In this document: one piece after another, positions 9,535 to 18,335 of the stretch
Layout of the letters: each line of letters starts with the position of its first letter
Numbering within the stretch: the stretch's first letter is position 1
Assembly: GCF_014698965.1 (NCBI RefSeq)
Contig: NZ_JACXAE010000027.1
Coordinates: forward strand, 1-64,000
DNA: 64,000 nucleotides
Direction of reading: 5' to 3'
Origin: Iningainema tapete BLCC-T55
GTDB taxonomy: Bacteria; Cyanobacteriota; Cyanobacteriia; Cyanobacteriales; Nostocaceae
Notes under the pieces: generated by a model
Databases searched by the model: none
The model's input: the letters and a program-made list of their open reading frames with translations, nothing else
What the model was told of the DNA's origin: nothing
Position numbers and translations under genes: made by a program

Positions 9535-9753
9535 ATTGTGGTTACTCCTTACTATGTCACTTGACTACATATTTCAATTTTGCAAATTTTGCAAGTTAAT
9601 TGTTGACTTAGATACAAATCAAAATTAATTATCTTTGCTGATGGTCTATTTCTACTGCCAATAAGAACTCTTAATGTCTTCTTTACGGGCGAAGCGGAAA
9701 TATCGAACTACCCTTAAAGATGAAAGAATCTGCAAGAGTTAGCCAAAAAAATT

Positions 9754-11241
9754 ATGACACAGCAAAGCTTTGGTGTGATTGGTTTAGCTGTAATGGGTGA
9801 GAACCTAGCTCTCAATGTGGAGCGGAATGGCTTTCCAATCGCAGTTTACAACCGCACGCGCGAGAAAACTGATGCCTTCATGCATGAACGCGCTCAAGGA
9901 AGAAACGTCAAAGCCGCCTATACTCTAGAAGATTTTGTCGCCGCGCTTGAACGTCCCCGCAAAATCTTAATTATGGTTAAGGCGGGAGCACCAGTAGATG
10001 GGGTAATCAATCAGCTTACACCCATACTACAAGAGGGCGACATCATTATGGATGGTGGCAACTCTTTGTATGAGGATACGGAAAGACGTACCCGCGAATT
10101 AGAACCAAAAGGTTTTCGCTTTATTGGCATGGGCGTTAGTGGTGGTGAAGAAGGTGCGCTCAATGGTCCTTCACTAATGCCTGGTGGTACAAAAAGCTCT
10201 TACCAGTACTTAGAGCCAATTTTTTCCAAAATTGCCGCTCAAGTCGATGATGGTCCTTGTGTCACTTATTGTGGTCCTGGTGGTGCTGGTCACTACGTCA
10301 AAATGGTACATAATGGTATTGAGTATGGCGATATGCAGCTAATTGCAGAGGCCTACGACTTGCTTAAGAGTGCTGTTGGGCTTGACCATAATCAGCTCCA
10401 TGAAATTTTTGCTGAATGGAACACCACTGACGAACTTAATTCGTTTTTGATTGAAATTACAGCAAATATCTTCCCTTACATTGATCCCGACACAAATCTG
10501 CCTTTGGTTGATTTAGTTATGGATGCTGCAGGACAAAAGGGAACCGGACGCTGGACTGTACAAAGTGCGTTGGAGCTAGGAGTTTCTATTCCGACAATCA
10601 TCGCAGCGGTAAACGCTCGGATTATCTCCTCGTTCAAAAAAGAGCGGGTAGCTGCATCGAAAGAACTTACTGGTCCTAATGGTAAGTACCAAGGATCGAC
10701 CAAAGAGTTTATCAACATGGTGCGGGATGCCCTCTATTGCTCGAAAATCTGTTCTTATGCTCAGGGGATGGCACTATTAGCTACTGCTTCTAATACGTAC
10801 AATTACGGCTTTAATCTCGGAGAATTGGCGCGGATTTGGAAGGGTGGTTGTATCATTCGTGCTGGATTCTTGAATAAGATTAAGAACGCTTTCGATCAAA
10901 ATCCAACCCTACCTAACCTTTTGCTAGCGCCTGAATTTAAGCAAACTATTCTTGACAGGCAAACAGCTTGGCGAGAAGTTTTGGCGACAGCAGCTAAACT
11001 AGGTATTCCAGTACCCGCATTTAGTGCTTCTTTAGATTACTTCGATAGTTATCGACGCGATCGCTTGCCACAAAACTTAACTCAAGCTCAGCGCGACTAC
11101 TTCGGTGCGCATACTTACGAGCGGATTGATAAGCCCGGAGTCTTCCACACCGAATGGACACCAATTTCTGAAGCATCAGTGCAAACTTCTACACCAGAAA
11201 AACTACAAGCTACACAGCCAACAACTCCTCCAACTAAGTAA
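9754..11241 (+). CDS. gnd: 6-phosphogluconate dehydrogenase, decarboxylating
   Basis: It oxidatively decarboxylates 6-phosphogluconate to ribulose 5-phosphate with NADP+, in the oxidative pentose phosphate pathway. In cyanobacteria this pathway supplies NADPH in the dark and in heterocysts. The 495-residue protein has the Rossmann signature GVIGLAVMGENLALN at the N-terminus, the signature MVHNGIEYGDMQLI near 187, and the tail with ...YFGAHTYERID...FHTEW. The ATG at 9754 gives the normal N-terminus, followed by a short extra Thr/Pro tail. It is monocistronic, and a 33-bp palindrome separates it from a convergent kinase gene. Confidence 0.97.
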   Translation: MTQQSFGVIGLAVMGENLALNVERNGFPIAVYNRTREKTDAFMHERAQGRNVKAAYTLEDFVAALERPRKILIMVKAGAPVDGVINQLTPILQEGDIIMDGGNSLYEDTERRTRELEPKGFRFIGMGVSGGEEGALNGPSLMPGGTKSSYQYLEPIFSKIAAQVDDGPCVTYCGPGGAGHYVKMVHNGIEYGDMQLIAEAYDLLKSAVGLDHNQLHEIFAEWNTTDELNSFLIEITANIFPYIDPDTNLPLVDLVMDAAGQKGTGRWTVQSALELGVSIPTIIAAVNARIISSFKKERVAASKELTGPNGKYQGSTKEFINMVRDALYCSKICSYAQGMALLATASNTYNYGFNLGELARIWKGGCIIRAGFLNKIKNAFDQNPTLPNLLLAPEFKQTILDRQTAWREVLATAAKLGIPVPAFSASLDYFDSYRRDRLPQNLTQAQRDYFGAHTYERIDKPGVFHTEWTPISEASVQTSTPEKLQATQPTTPPTK

Positions 11242-11245
11242 TAGT

Positions 11246-11278
11246 AGATACCCGACTTCTTAAAGAAGTCGGGTATCT
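11246..11278. terminator. 33-bp perfect palindrome, likely bidirectional terminator
   Basis: Arms AGATACCCGACTTCTT and its exact complement flank one A, four bases after the gnd stop and 12 bases before the convergent kinase stop. It has the same length and layout as the palindrome at 1726, with matched changes in both arms. Confidence 0.75.
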
Positions 11279-11290
11279 GTGAAAACGTAA

Positions 11291-12430
11291 CTATTCATTA
11301 TTTTTATATTTCGCTCTTAATTCTTCTAATTCTTCGTCTATTTTACTCTTACTAATGGGCTGAGATTTTTGTGTAGTGCTTCCAGTATTAATATTACTTT
11401 TAGGTTTACTATTATTAAGAAACATCGTTTTCATTTCCTCTAATTCTCTGTCAATTTGACTTTTAGCTTGGGTGGGAAAGTTAGTCTGGGTGGAGTTCGT
11501 GTGAGTAGGTTTTACTGTCTTAGCAGTTAGGTAATTCAAATCTTGTAAAACTTCATCTACTGTTTGATATCGTTTACTGAGGGCGTTTTCTAACATTTTA
11601 TTCAGGATACGAATCAACTGCTCGCTCACAGGATTCTTTAAGTATTTTTCCCAAATCCAAGCATCTTGGTTGATGTCATATAAGTCAAAGGGAGAACGTT
11701 GGGTAAGTAAATGAATACATGTAGCACCTAAACTATAAATATCACTAGCGAAAACAGCTTTCCCTTTAGATTGTTCAGGGGCAACAAATTCCGGACTACC
11801 AATAGTTGTACCTGTTATAGTTAATGCAGTATGTGTAACAAATTTAGCAGCCCCAAAATCTACTAGAACTATATCAGAGCTAGTTCCTCCACTTTCAAGT
11901 ATTTGGGGCAATCTACGACGAATAATATTTTCTGGTTTAATATCTCGGTGAATAACTTTTTTATTATGACAAAAGAGTAATAAGGGCAATAATTCTTGCA
12001 GAAATTTGTAAATTTCAGTTTCGCTGAAAGCACCTTTTTGTGATAATTCTTGAGCTAAGTTTTGCCCATCAATAAATTCTTGTACGAGATACTGCCTATT
12101 GTCTTGAATAAAATATGCTAGCAGTTCGGGAATTTGCGGATGTTTACCCAACTCATCAAGACGCATAGCTTCTTGGGTAAATAACTCCTCTGCTTTCTGC
12201 ATAGGGCTATTACCCTGAATCCGGGGATAAAATTGTTTGATGACACAGCGCGGTTTTGAGGGTTTATCCTCATCAACTGCCAAAAATGTTCTGCCAAAAC
12301 CACCTTGCCCTATAGGTTTAATGGCACGATACCGTTCTTTGAGTAGTAATTTGGAACCACAAGTCAGACAAAACTTGCCATCATTAGTATTGTGGGGTTT
12401 CGGACAATTAGGGTTGAGACAGTAGCTCAT
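11291..12430 (-). CDS. Zinc-ribbon serine/threonine protein kinase
   Basis: This 379-residue Hanks-type kinase has a cyanobacterial N-terminal zinc ribbon (Cys4, Cys9, Cys21, Cys24). The catalytic domain spans about 34-300 with GQGGFGRTF (G-loop), CVIKQF (ATP lysine), VIHRDIKPENI (catalytic loop), DFGAAKF (metal) and VAPEQ in place of APE, so it should be active. The C-tail carries two copies of a short motif, IDRELEEMKTMF and IDEELEELRAKY, about 55 residues apart, possibly a docking or oligomerisation tag. No membrane segment is present. It is related to the kinase at 13344, from which it is separated by two small genes on the same strand. Confidence 0.93.
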   Translation of the reverse strand: MSYCLNPNCPKPHNTNDGKFCLTCGSKLLLKERYRAIKPIGQGGFGRTFLAVDEDKPSKPRCVIKQFYPRIQGNSPMQKAEELFTQEAMRLDELGKHPQIPELLAYFIQDNRQYLVQEFIDGQNLAQELSQKGAFSETEIYKFLQELLPLLLFCHNKKVIHRDIKPENIIRRRLPQILESGGTSSDIVLVDFGAAKFVTHTALTITGTTIGSPEFVAPEQSKGKAVFASDIYSLGATCIHLLTQRSPFDLYDINQDAWIWEKYLKNPVSEQLIRILNKMLENALSKRYQTVDEVLQDLNYLTAKTVKPTHTNSTQTNFPTQAKSQIDRELEEMKTMFLNNSKPKSNINTGSTTQKSQPISKSKIDEELEELRAKYKNNE

Positions 12431-12526
12431 GTTAGAACAGAGGAGTATCTGTCTCTATTTTGCCCTGCTCTTAGGGTAGCGTGTACCAATAAGTTTTATA
12501 AAGATACTATTCTCAATAATGCTACA

Positions 12527-12895
12527 TCACACTGGTTGTTTTTGTTTTAAGAGTGTTGGAGATAAGGATAAATCTGTCTCTAACCAATTTAAAAATCCAA
12601 TTACATCATCGCCGTATGTTTCAGCGGTGTTGTACTCACCGCGAAACTGCCCATAAAGCGATCGCAACTCCACCAGACTAAACTTCTCATTATCAGTACT
12701 TTTACTCATTATCGCCCAATTCTCTAAATCCTTTTTGGCATCCTCCAACGCCTGTTTTTCGGTTTTACGCCAAAATCCACATAAAGGGGAGTCATTACAA
12801 TAAACGTAAACCCCATATCCAAGATTATCTGGTGGATAGATTTTTGCTGTATAATCGCCCTGCTGCAAAACATGCAATGGATGTTTTCTGCTCAT
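12527..12895 (-). CDS. Hypothetical protein between two kinases
   Basis: I do not recognise this 122-residue protein. It is soluble, with an N-terminal beta-rich part (GDYTAKIYPPD, GYGVYVYCND), a Trp/Lys-rich helix (WRKTEKQALEDAKKDLENW), a small acidic C-terminal helix and a Leu/Lys tail. The compact length, codon use like its neighbours and clean ATG make it a likely gene. It lies 97 bp upstream of the kinase at 11291 on the same strand, so it could be co-transcribed with it, which is the only hint at a role. Confidence 0.6.
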   Translation of the reverse strand: MSRKHPLHVLQQGDYTAKIYPPDNLGYGVYVYCNDSPLCGFWRKTEKQALEDAKKDLENWAIMSKSTDNEKFSLVELRSLYGQFRGEYNTAETYGDDVIGFLNWLETDLSLSPTLLKQKQPV

Positions 12896-13033
12896 TTGCC
12901 CTCTGGATTAACGATGCACTGTGAGTTGGTATTTTCCATCATCAGAGCAAAAACATTTCTTTACAACTACTGATAGGAGTATTTAGAAGAGTTATATTTT
13001 TTCTATAAGTGATAATTTTTAATGTATTGATTA

Positions 13034-13258
13034 TTACTCAATTACTCCAACAATTTCGGTATCAACCGACTGTTCTTTCTCTACAATTCCCATTTTTTGA
13101 CTACGTTTTTCTGCTTCTACAGCAATTTTTAGGAGAGCGATAGCTTTTTTAAGTACGTCGCCCTCATTGATATGAATCTCATTAGATAGATTCTGTAAAG
13201 CATCGTAAAATTCTGGAGAAACTTCTAAACTCAGTTGAATTTTATTATTAGATTCCAT
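13034..13258 (-). CDS. Small ribbon-helix-helix-like protein
   Basis: This 74-residue protein starts with a short beta strand (IQLSLEVS), then PEFYDALQNLSNEI and a second helix (NEGDVLKKAIALLKIAVEAEKR), the order expected of a ribbon-helix-helix DNA-binding fold such as CopG/Arc-like antitoxins. It ends with an acidic tail. No toxin gene is adjacent. It lies upstream of the hypothetical gene at 12527 and downstream of the WD40 kinase, all on the minus strand. Role inferred only: an autoregulator or orphan antitoxin. It could also be a small oligomerisation module. Confidence 0.6.
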   Translation of the reverse strand: MESNNKIQLSLEVSPEFYDALQNLSNEIHINEGDVLKKAIALLKIAVEAEKRSQKMGIVEKEQSVDTEIVGVIE

Positions 13259-13343
13259 TGTTGACTCCTGATTGATTACTTTTCACTGCTTCAGGCTCAT
13301 CTATCGAGTTGAGTTTAACTTATTTCTTTTGTCTAAGTGTTTT

Positions 13344-14789
13344 TTAATCGCACCGCCAAATTTTGATAGTTCTGTCAAAACTGCCACTTACTAGGGTAAA
13401 ACCATCAGGGCTAAAGGCGAGGGAAAAAACTATGTTGGAATGCCCCTCAAGAGTGCAAATCTCTTTTCCAGTAGCCAGATTCCACAGTTTAATATTTTTG
13501 TCAAAACTTCCACTAGCTATGACCTTACCATTGGGATTTATAGCGACGGAACTAACTGAGTCATGATGCCCCTCAAGGGTGCAAATCTCTTTTCCAGTAG
13601 CCAAATTCCACGCTTTAATCCTCGTACTGCCGCTAACTACAGTACAACCATCAGGACTGATGGCAAGGGAACGAATTGAGCCAGAATGCCCCTTTTGCCC
13701 CTTGAGGGTGCAAATTTTTTGCTCGGTAGTTAGATTCCACAGTTTAATCGTGTTGTCATGACTACAACTGGCAAGAGTCTTACCATCAGGACTAATGGCA
13801 ACGGAAAAAACTGAGCCAGAATGCCCGTTCAAAGTACTGACTAGTCGCCAATTCTGGAGTTGAGGTTGTGGAAGCGGTGGTGGGGTAGGTGCAGTTTTCA
13901 AGTCTTGCAAAACCTCACTGGCTGATTGATATCGCTCTTTCACATAGTCTTTGAGCAACTTATCCAAAACTTGCCCCAACTGGGTGCTGACATCTTTGCC
14001 TTTTTGCCGCAGATTTTCTTGCCACAGCCATTTGCCCTCCAGCGGATCGTAAAGTTCATCAAGTTCGACTTGAGTTAATAAATGAATGCAAGTCACGCCC
14101 AAACTATATAAATCACTCGCAGGGTAAGCCCTGCCACCACGTAGTTGTTCAATTGCTGCATATCCTTCTGTACCAGCTTTCGTACCAGTTTTAGTTAAAC
14201 CGCTACCGACAGTCAACTGTTTAGCAACGCCAAAGTCAATTAAGACTAACTTGTCATCAATCTGGCGGCGTAGGATGTTCGTTGGTTTGATATCTCGGTG
14301 AATCACTTGCTGCTGATGGACAAATTGCAGCACTGGCAATATGTCATGTAACAATTCCCGAATTTGTTGCTCACTGAAAGCACCCCGATGAGCTAATTCC
14401 TTTGATAAATCTTGCCCATCGATAAATTGCTGCACCAGATATAAGCGTTTATCCTGCTCAAAGTAGGCAAAAAGCGTGGGAATCTGCGGATGCTGTTCTC
14501 CCAGTTGTAGTAGTTGCTTCGCTTCTTGTTCAAACAACTCCGTCGCTTTGGCGATTGCTTGGGAATTGCCTTGAATTTCCGCTAAAGGGAAAAATTGTTT
14601 AATGACGCAACGAGCATTTAGCCGATGTGCATCAAAAGCCAAAAAAGTTCTACCAAATCCTCCTTCACCTATTGGCTGAATGGCTTGGTATTGGTTTTTT
14701 AGGAGCAACTGTGAGCCACAGGTAACGCAAAACTTTGTTCCATCTGTGTTGTGTGGTTTTTGGCAATTGGGATTGAGACAATAGCTCAT
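13344..14789 (-). CDS. Zinc-ribbon serine/threonine kinase with WD40 repeats
   Basis: This 481-residue protein has the same N-terminal Cys4 zinc ribbon as the kinase at 11291. The kinase domain (about 34-290) has GEGGFGRTF, CVIKQFF, VIHRDIKPTNIL and DFGVAKQL. A Pro-rich linker and four WD40 repeats (about 318-481) follow. Repeat 2 is shortened (STRIKAWNL without the DNTIKL stretch). Four blades are fewer than the seven of a closed propeller, so the array may be truncated, decayed or completed by dimerisation. WD40 kinases in cyanobacteria are thought to present substrates. It is soluble and transcribed away from the antidote pseudogene. Confidence 0.92.
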   Translation of the reverse strand: MSYCLNPNCQKPHNTDGTKFCVTCGSQLLLKNQYQAIQPIGEGGFGRTFLAFDAHRLNARCVIKQFFPLAEIQGNSQAIAKATELFEQEAKQLLQLGEQHPQIPTLFAYFEQDKRLYLVQQFIDGQDLSKELAHRGAFSEQQIRELLHDILPVLQFVHQQQVIHRDIKPTNILRRQIDDKLVLIDFGVAKQLTVGSGLTKTGTKAGTEGYAAIEQLRGGRAYPASDLYSLGVTCIHLLTQVELDELYDPLEGKWLWQENLRQKGKDVSTQLGQVLDKLLKDYVKERYQSASEVLQDLKTAPTPPPLPQPQLQNWRLVSTLNGHSGSVFSVAISPDGKTLASCSHDNTIKLWNLTTEQKICTLKGQKGHSGSIRSLAISPDGCTVVSGSTRIKAWNLATGKEICTLEGHHDSVSSVAINPNGKVIASGSFDKNIKLWNLATGKEICTLEGHSNIVFSLAFSPDGFTLVSGSFDRTIKIWRCD

Positions 14790-14888
14790 ACTGGGGATGC
14801 TTTACTGATTCTGTCTACAGTAAGTGTTCCCAAAATTACTTTATTGAAAACGCGATCGCCATAAGTCCTCCCTTGGAAGGTGCATGTG

Positions 14889-15200
14889 TTACTTAAGATT
14901 AACCGCTACCCTGAATCCAAGTGCATCAAGTAGTGCTACCAATTTGTAAATTTCAGCACCACCACTATGAGAAAGCATCTTGTCAAGTTGTTCCCAGTTC
15001 AGTTTGGCTTGCTCTGAAAGATTGTTCATCCTCAATTGGGCATCAATGACATCTTTCAATGCTGATAGTAGCAGTTTAGGTTCAGGGTTTTCAGCTTCCA
15101 GTATTGCCTCGATATAAGCTGCTGCCTCTTCGGGGTCTTAAAGAGATTCTACCAGATAGTCCTGGTAGCTATCACTCGTCGGCATTTTCACTTTCTTCAT
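14889..15200 (-). pseudogene. Addiction-module antidote protein, HigA-like, with in-frame stop
   Basis: Translation gives M-K-K-V-K-M-P-T-S-D-S-Y-Q-D-Y-L-V-E-S-L, then TAA at codon 21 (15138-15140), then 82 more clean codons (D-P-E-E-A-A-A-Y-I-E onward) to a stop at 14889. Both parts read as one antidote protein of the HI1420/HigA-2 type. In relatives codon 21 is usually Lys (AAA), so a single AAA to TAA change would explain the break. No toxin gene is adjacent: the Rieske gene ends 2 bp upstream. The second half ends in a conserved LLDALGFRVAV. Probably inactive, unless the stop is read through or re-initiated (a Met occurs at RMNNL). Confidence 0.8.
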
Positions 15201-15202
15201 AG

Positions 15203-16237
15203 TCACTCTACCTGACTTCTCATTAACCGCTGTACACTTACTAAAGTTCGATTTAACTCATAACTCTGCCTAATAGGATGCTTTAAATATGCTTGCTGTT
15301 CTTCTTCAATCATCTGCACATCTTGAAGCACTAATCCATCAAGTAATTTTTGTGCTGAACCAAACAAATTATTCTTCACAAACCTTCTAAACCATATAGG
15401 TAATTTGTGCAAACGCCAAAAAGCATTTAAAGATGTGAAATGAATTAAATAAGCTTTTGTTTGTGTCTCATTCACCGGACACAATAAACAGTAAATTTTG
15501 AAATCTTTACCTAATGTTGAAACCCAGTGCGGGTAAACATAACTGACATTTAAAGGTTCAGGATGAAGACGACGTAAGCTTTTGAAAAATAACTGGGATA
15601 TTGACCAAATTTTGTCTATTTTGTAATAACTTTGTGCTGTATAATGGGCATCTACACGGTTAGCGTCTTCTTGAATATCTTCTAGTGCTGCTTCTGCCCA
15701 AGCTTGGTAATCCTGATGTAAATGTCCGTGGTACATATCCATCAGATTCTCAATTAAATACGAATAGTGCGCTTGACAATTAATTACGGAAACTGTGGCG
15801 ATGTAATTGAGATGTTCCCATTCTGGTATCCCCATTGGTTGTAGAGACTTGCCATGCTTAGTCTCTACATTGCCGGGAAATAGCCAGATGAAACCGTCTT
15901 GTTCGATGACAGGATAATGGCGAAGAGTGCAAGTAGGGAGTTTTTGGTTATTTGCTAAGTAGGGTACTGCTGTGCATTCACCTTGATGATTGAAGCGCCA
16001 ACCGTGATAGGCACAAGCTAAGTCATCACCAATTACTTGTCCGTGACTTAGTTTAACATGGCGGTGGGGACATCTATCTTCCAAAGCGTGAATTTGTCCT
16101 TTACTATCGCGGTAGAGAGCGATCGCCTGTTCCCACAGCTTCACTGACAATGGCTTATTTTTAACTTCGCTACTCCGTGCAACTACATACCAATGATTTG
16201 GGTTAATACCTAATTGACGGATATCGCGGTTTTGCAT
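15203..16237 (-). CDS. Rieske [2Fe-2S] ring-hydroxylating oxygenase family protein
   Basis: The 344-residue version starting at 16237 (MQNRDIRQLG) is preferred over a longer frame that would run into the divergent gene at 16288. The Rieske motif C-P-H ... C-A-Y-H lies near residues 56-79. The mononuclear iron motif DMYHGHLH is near 175. This matches pheophorbide a oxygenase/vanillate-demethylase-type oxygenases, which need an electron donor encoded elsewhere. The substrate cannot be read from sequence; in cyanobacteria related proteins act on tetrapyrroles, choline-like or aromatic compounds. It is soluble. The antidote pseudogene starts 2 bp after its stop, so the two may have been co-transcribed. 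Confidence 0.85.
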   Translation of the reverse strand: MQNRDIRQLGINPNHWYVVARSSEVKNKPLSVKLWEQAIALYRDSKGQIHALEDRCPHRHVKLSHGQVIGDDLACAYHGWRFNHQGECTAVPYLANNQKLPTCTLRHYPVIEQDGFIWLFPGNVETKHGKSLQPMGIPEWEHLNYIATVSVINCQAHYSYLIENLMDMYHGHLHQDYQAWAEAALEDIQEDANRVDAHYTAQSYYKIDKIWSISQLFFKSLRRLHPEPLNVSYVYPHWVSTLGKDFKIYCLLCPVNETQTKAYLIHFTSLNAFWRLHKLPIWFRRFVKNNLFGSAQKLLDGLVLQDVQMIEEEQQAYLKHPIRQSYELNRTLVSVQRLMRSQVE

Positions 16238-16287
16238 ATTAAAGTAGTAAGCGAGGAAACAATAATCATGTTGAGGTAAAAATCTGT

Positions 16288-16791
16288 ATGACAAGCTACC
16301 AACCACAGCAAGAAGCAGTTGCAACCGAATCGATACCGAATAGCGAACTTCTTAATGAGTTTAGCGCAGAAACCACAACTATTAACCATGTGGACGTGAT
16401 CGAAAACGTCATCGACACTTTGGAACAAGATGACAGTGCAATGGTGAGCCACTCAAAAGAAGGTGGTTATTTGTGGAAGTTTAAATATGGCAGCGTGGAA
16501 GTCTTTGTAAAATTGGCAGGCACAACAGATGAAGACACGTTAACTGTTTGGGCTACGGTGCTAAAATTACCTGCTAAAGATGAAACTAAATTAATGCGCA
16601 AGCTGTTAGAGATGAACTGCTCTGGTACATTTGAAGCCCGTTTTGGTATTATCGAAAACCAAGTAGTTGTCATCGCTATCCGTACCTTGGCAGATATGTC
16701 TGCTGGCGAAGTTTCCCGTCTGATTACCATCGTGGCAACTATCGCTGATAATAACGATGAAGCGTTACAATCTGAGTTTGGAGCAATCTAG
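16288..16791 (+). CDS. YbjN domain-containing protein
   Basis: This 167-residue soluble protein has the YbjN fold, an alpha/beta sandwich related to type III secretion chaperones (about residues 35-160). An N-terminal low-complexity segment of ~30 residues precedes VDVIENVIDTL. The family is widespread in cyanobacteria, often near photosynthesis or stress genes, but has no settled biochemical function. It is divergent from the Rieske gene across 50 bp and is followed by a heptamer-like repeat block before the lipoate ligase gene. Confidence 0.8.
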   Translation: MTSYQPQQEAVATESIPNSELLNEFSAETTTINHVDVIENVIDTLEQDDSAMVSHSKEGGYLWKFKYGSVEVFVKLAGTTDEDTLTVWATVLKLPAKDETKLMRKLLEMNCSGTFEARFGIIENQVVVIAIRTLADMSAGEVSRLITIVATIADNNDEALQSEFGAI

Positions 16792-16796
16792 GAATT

Positions 16797-16868
16797 GCTA
16801 ATAGCTAATTGTTAATGGTTAATGGCAAAGAACAATTAACAATTAACCATGAACAATTAGCAACTAAA
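16797..16868. repeat. AATTGTTAA / AATTAACAATT repeat block
   Basis: Irregular direct and inverted copies of TAATTGTTAATGGTTAATGG and AACAATTAACAATTAACC form an A/T-rich snapback. Similar blocks lie at 22566-22643 and 39811-39862. They are typical of Nostocales intergenic simple repeats. Confidence 0.65.
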
Positions 16869-16888
16869 CTAGAAAATATGTAATATAC

Positions 16889-17644
16889 ATGGGTAACTGT
16901 TTAGTGTGGCGACTAATTCCTTTGCTTGAAGCCTCTGGTAATGTGCAGATGGCAATTGACCGATGGTTGTTAGAACAGCATTCCTGTGGAAAGCATCCCC
17001 CAACTTTGCGGTTTTATACTTGGTCGCCACCTGCTATTTCTCTAGGCTATCATCAGAAAAAATACCCCGAAAATTGGCAACATCTTTTTTGGCAAGGTAA
17101 AAAAGTGGAATTAGTGCGACGCCCTACCGGGGGACGAGCGGTGCTGCACCAAGGCGATTTAACATACGCTGTAATTGTATCTGGACTTGGTGGCGATCGC
17201 ATACTCGCATACCAAACTATCTGTGAGTTTTTGATTCAAGGTTGGAAAGCGCTGGGCGTAGAATTGCAATACGGTACAGCCGGACGAGGTTACATCCATA
17301 ACCCCAACTGTTTTGGTACTGCCACTGGTGCAGATTTAGTTTTGCCAGATGGTGGTAAACTTATTGGTAGCGCTCAATTGCGACGGGGAGATACAACTTT
17401 ACAACATGGTTCCATTCGTTTAAAACCCGATGCAGATTTATTTGCTCAAGTTTTTGGTGCAGAGTCTTTTACGCCTATACATCTACCGCAGGACATAAGT
17501 ATTGAAAAAATTATTAAAGCTTTAGTAACTACAGCTAGCGATTGTTTTGGTATTCAGTTAGTTGTGCAACCTCTATCTGAGTTGGAATGGGAGGAGATTT
17601 TAATTAAACTACCAATGAACACAGATAATTCGCCCGTCCTTTAG
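16889..17644 (+). CDS. Lipoate--protein ligase family protein
   Basis: This 251-residue member of the biotin/lipoyl ligase (BPL_LplA_LipB) superfamily has RRPTGGRAVLH near residue 75, the lipoyl-adenylate loop of LplA/octanoyltransferases. GGKLIGSAQLRR lies near 155, with the conserved lysine. It probably attaches or transfers lipoate/octanoate to E2 and GcvH proteins, in the cytosol. It lacks the C-terminal accessory domain of E. coli LplA, which is usual in cyanobacteria, so it may act as an octanoyltransferase or amidotransferase (LipM/LipL-like). It is followed 24 bp later by a DUF981 membrane gene. Confidence 0.85.
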   Translation: MGNCLVWRLIPLLEASGNVQMAIDRWLLEQHSCGKHPPTLRFYTWSPPAISLGYHQKKYPENWQHLFWQGKKVELVRRPTGGRAVLHQGDLTYAVIVSGLGGDRILAYQTICEFLIQGWKALGVELQYGTAGRGYIHNPNCFGTATGADLVLPDGGKLIGSAQLRRGDTTLQHGSIRLKPDADLFAQVFGAESFTPIHLPQDISIEKIIKALVTTASDCFGIQLVVQPLSELEWEEILIKLPMNTDNSPVL

Positions 17645-17667
17645 GTAATCAGCTGTAAGGTTTAACT

Positions 17668-18228
17668 ATGTTTATTGACTACATCACTTTGATGTTGATT
17701 AATATGGTAGCAGGGCTATTTATACTAGCTCTCTACGTTTATCGAGGTCTTGATGACACCAATCCAAAATTGTGGATTCCTGGTTTTGGTATGACTGGGG
17801 GTGTTGCATTAGCAACTGGTTTGCACATGGTTTGGACTTGGCCTGTTAATGGTAGCTTTAATATTGCCTTTGGTGAAACAACAGTTTTGTTCGGGATTTT
17901 GTTCCTCGTAGCCGCAATTGCCCTAGCACAAGGCTGGGATTTACTAACGGTAGCAATTTATGGCTTTTTTGCTGGTATTGTTGCTATTGTTATAGGTTTA
18001 CGCATCTTGAATCTAGGTTTAACAAAACAACCATTACTCTCTGGAATTGGCTTTATTCTTACGGGTTTGGCTGGTGTTTGTGCTGCACCGACTCTTTACT
18101 TGAAAACTAACAAAACTTGGCGGCTAGTTGGTGCAGGTGTACTGATAGTTGCTGCTTTGATTTGGGCGTTAACCGGATATCTAGCCTACTGGAGTCATCT
18201 AGAAAGTTTCCAAAAGTGGAGTAAGTAA
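17668..18228 (+). CDS. DUF981 family membrane protein
   Basis: This 186-residue integral membrane protein has about six hydrophobic segments. The family (DUF981) is of unknown function and occurs in archaea and some cyanobacteria. Conserved-looking elements include GLDDTNPKLWIPGFG near the first loop and GETTVLFG. It lies 24 bp after the lipoate ligase-like gene, so co-transcription is likely. Nothing else in the context indicates its job. Confidence 0.75.
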   Translation: MFIDYITLMLINMVAGLFILALYVYRGLDDTNPKLWIPGFGMTGGVALATGLHMVWTWPVNGSFNIAFGETTVLFGILFLVAAIALAQGWDLLTVAIYGFFAGIVAIVIGLRILNLGLTKQPLLSGIGFILTGLAGVCAAPTLYLKTNKTWRLVGAGVLIVAALIWALTGYLAYWSHLESFQKWSK

Positions 18229-18335
18229 CGGTTACAGCACCAATGCGCTAAGGACTTTTGTACCTCTCAATTATCAACTTGTTGCCCGTAATCAAACCAA
18301 CATCATTTCTGGATAGATGAAAGAAGGTTTTCAGA

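Noticed and set aside
16238-16324. Longer N-terminus of the Rieske protein
   Set aside because: It would overlap the divergent YbjN gene and adds residues unlike the family.
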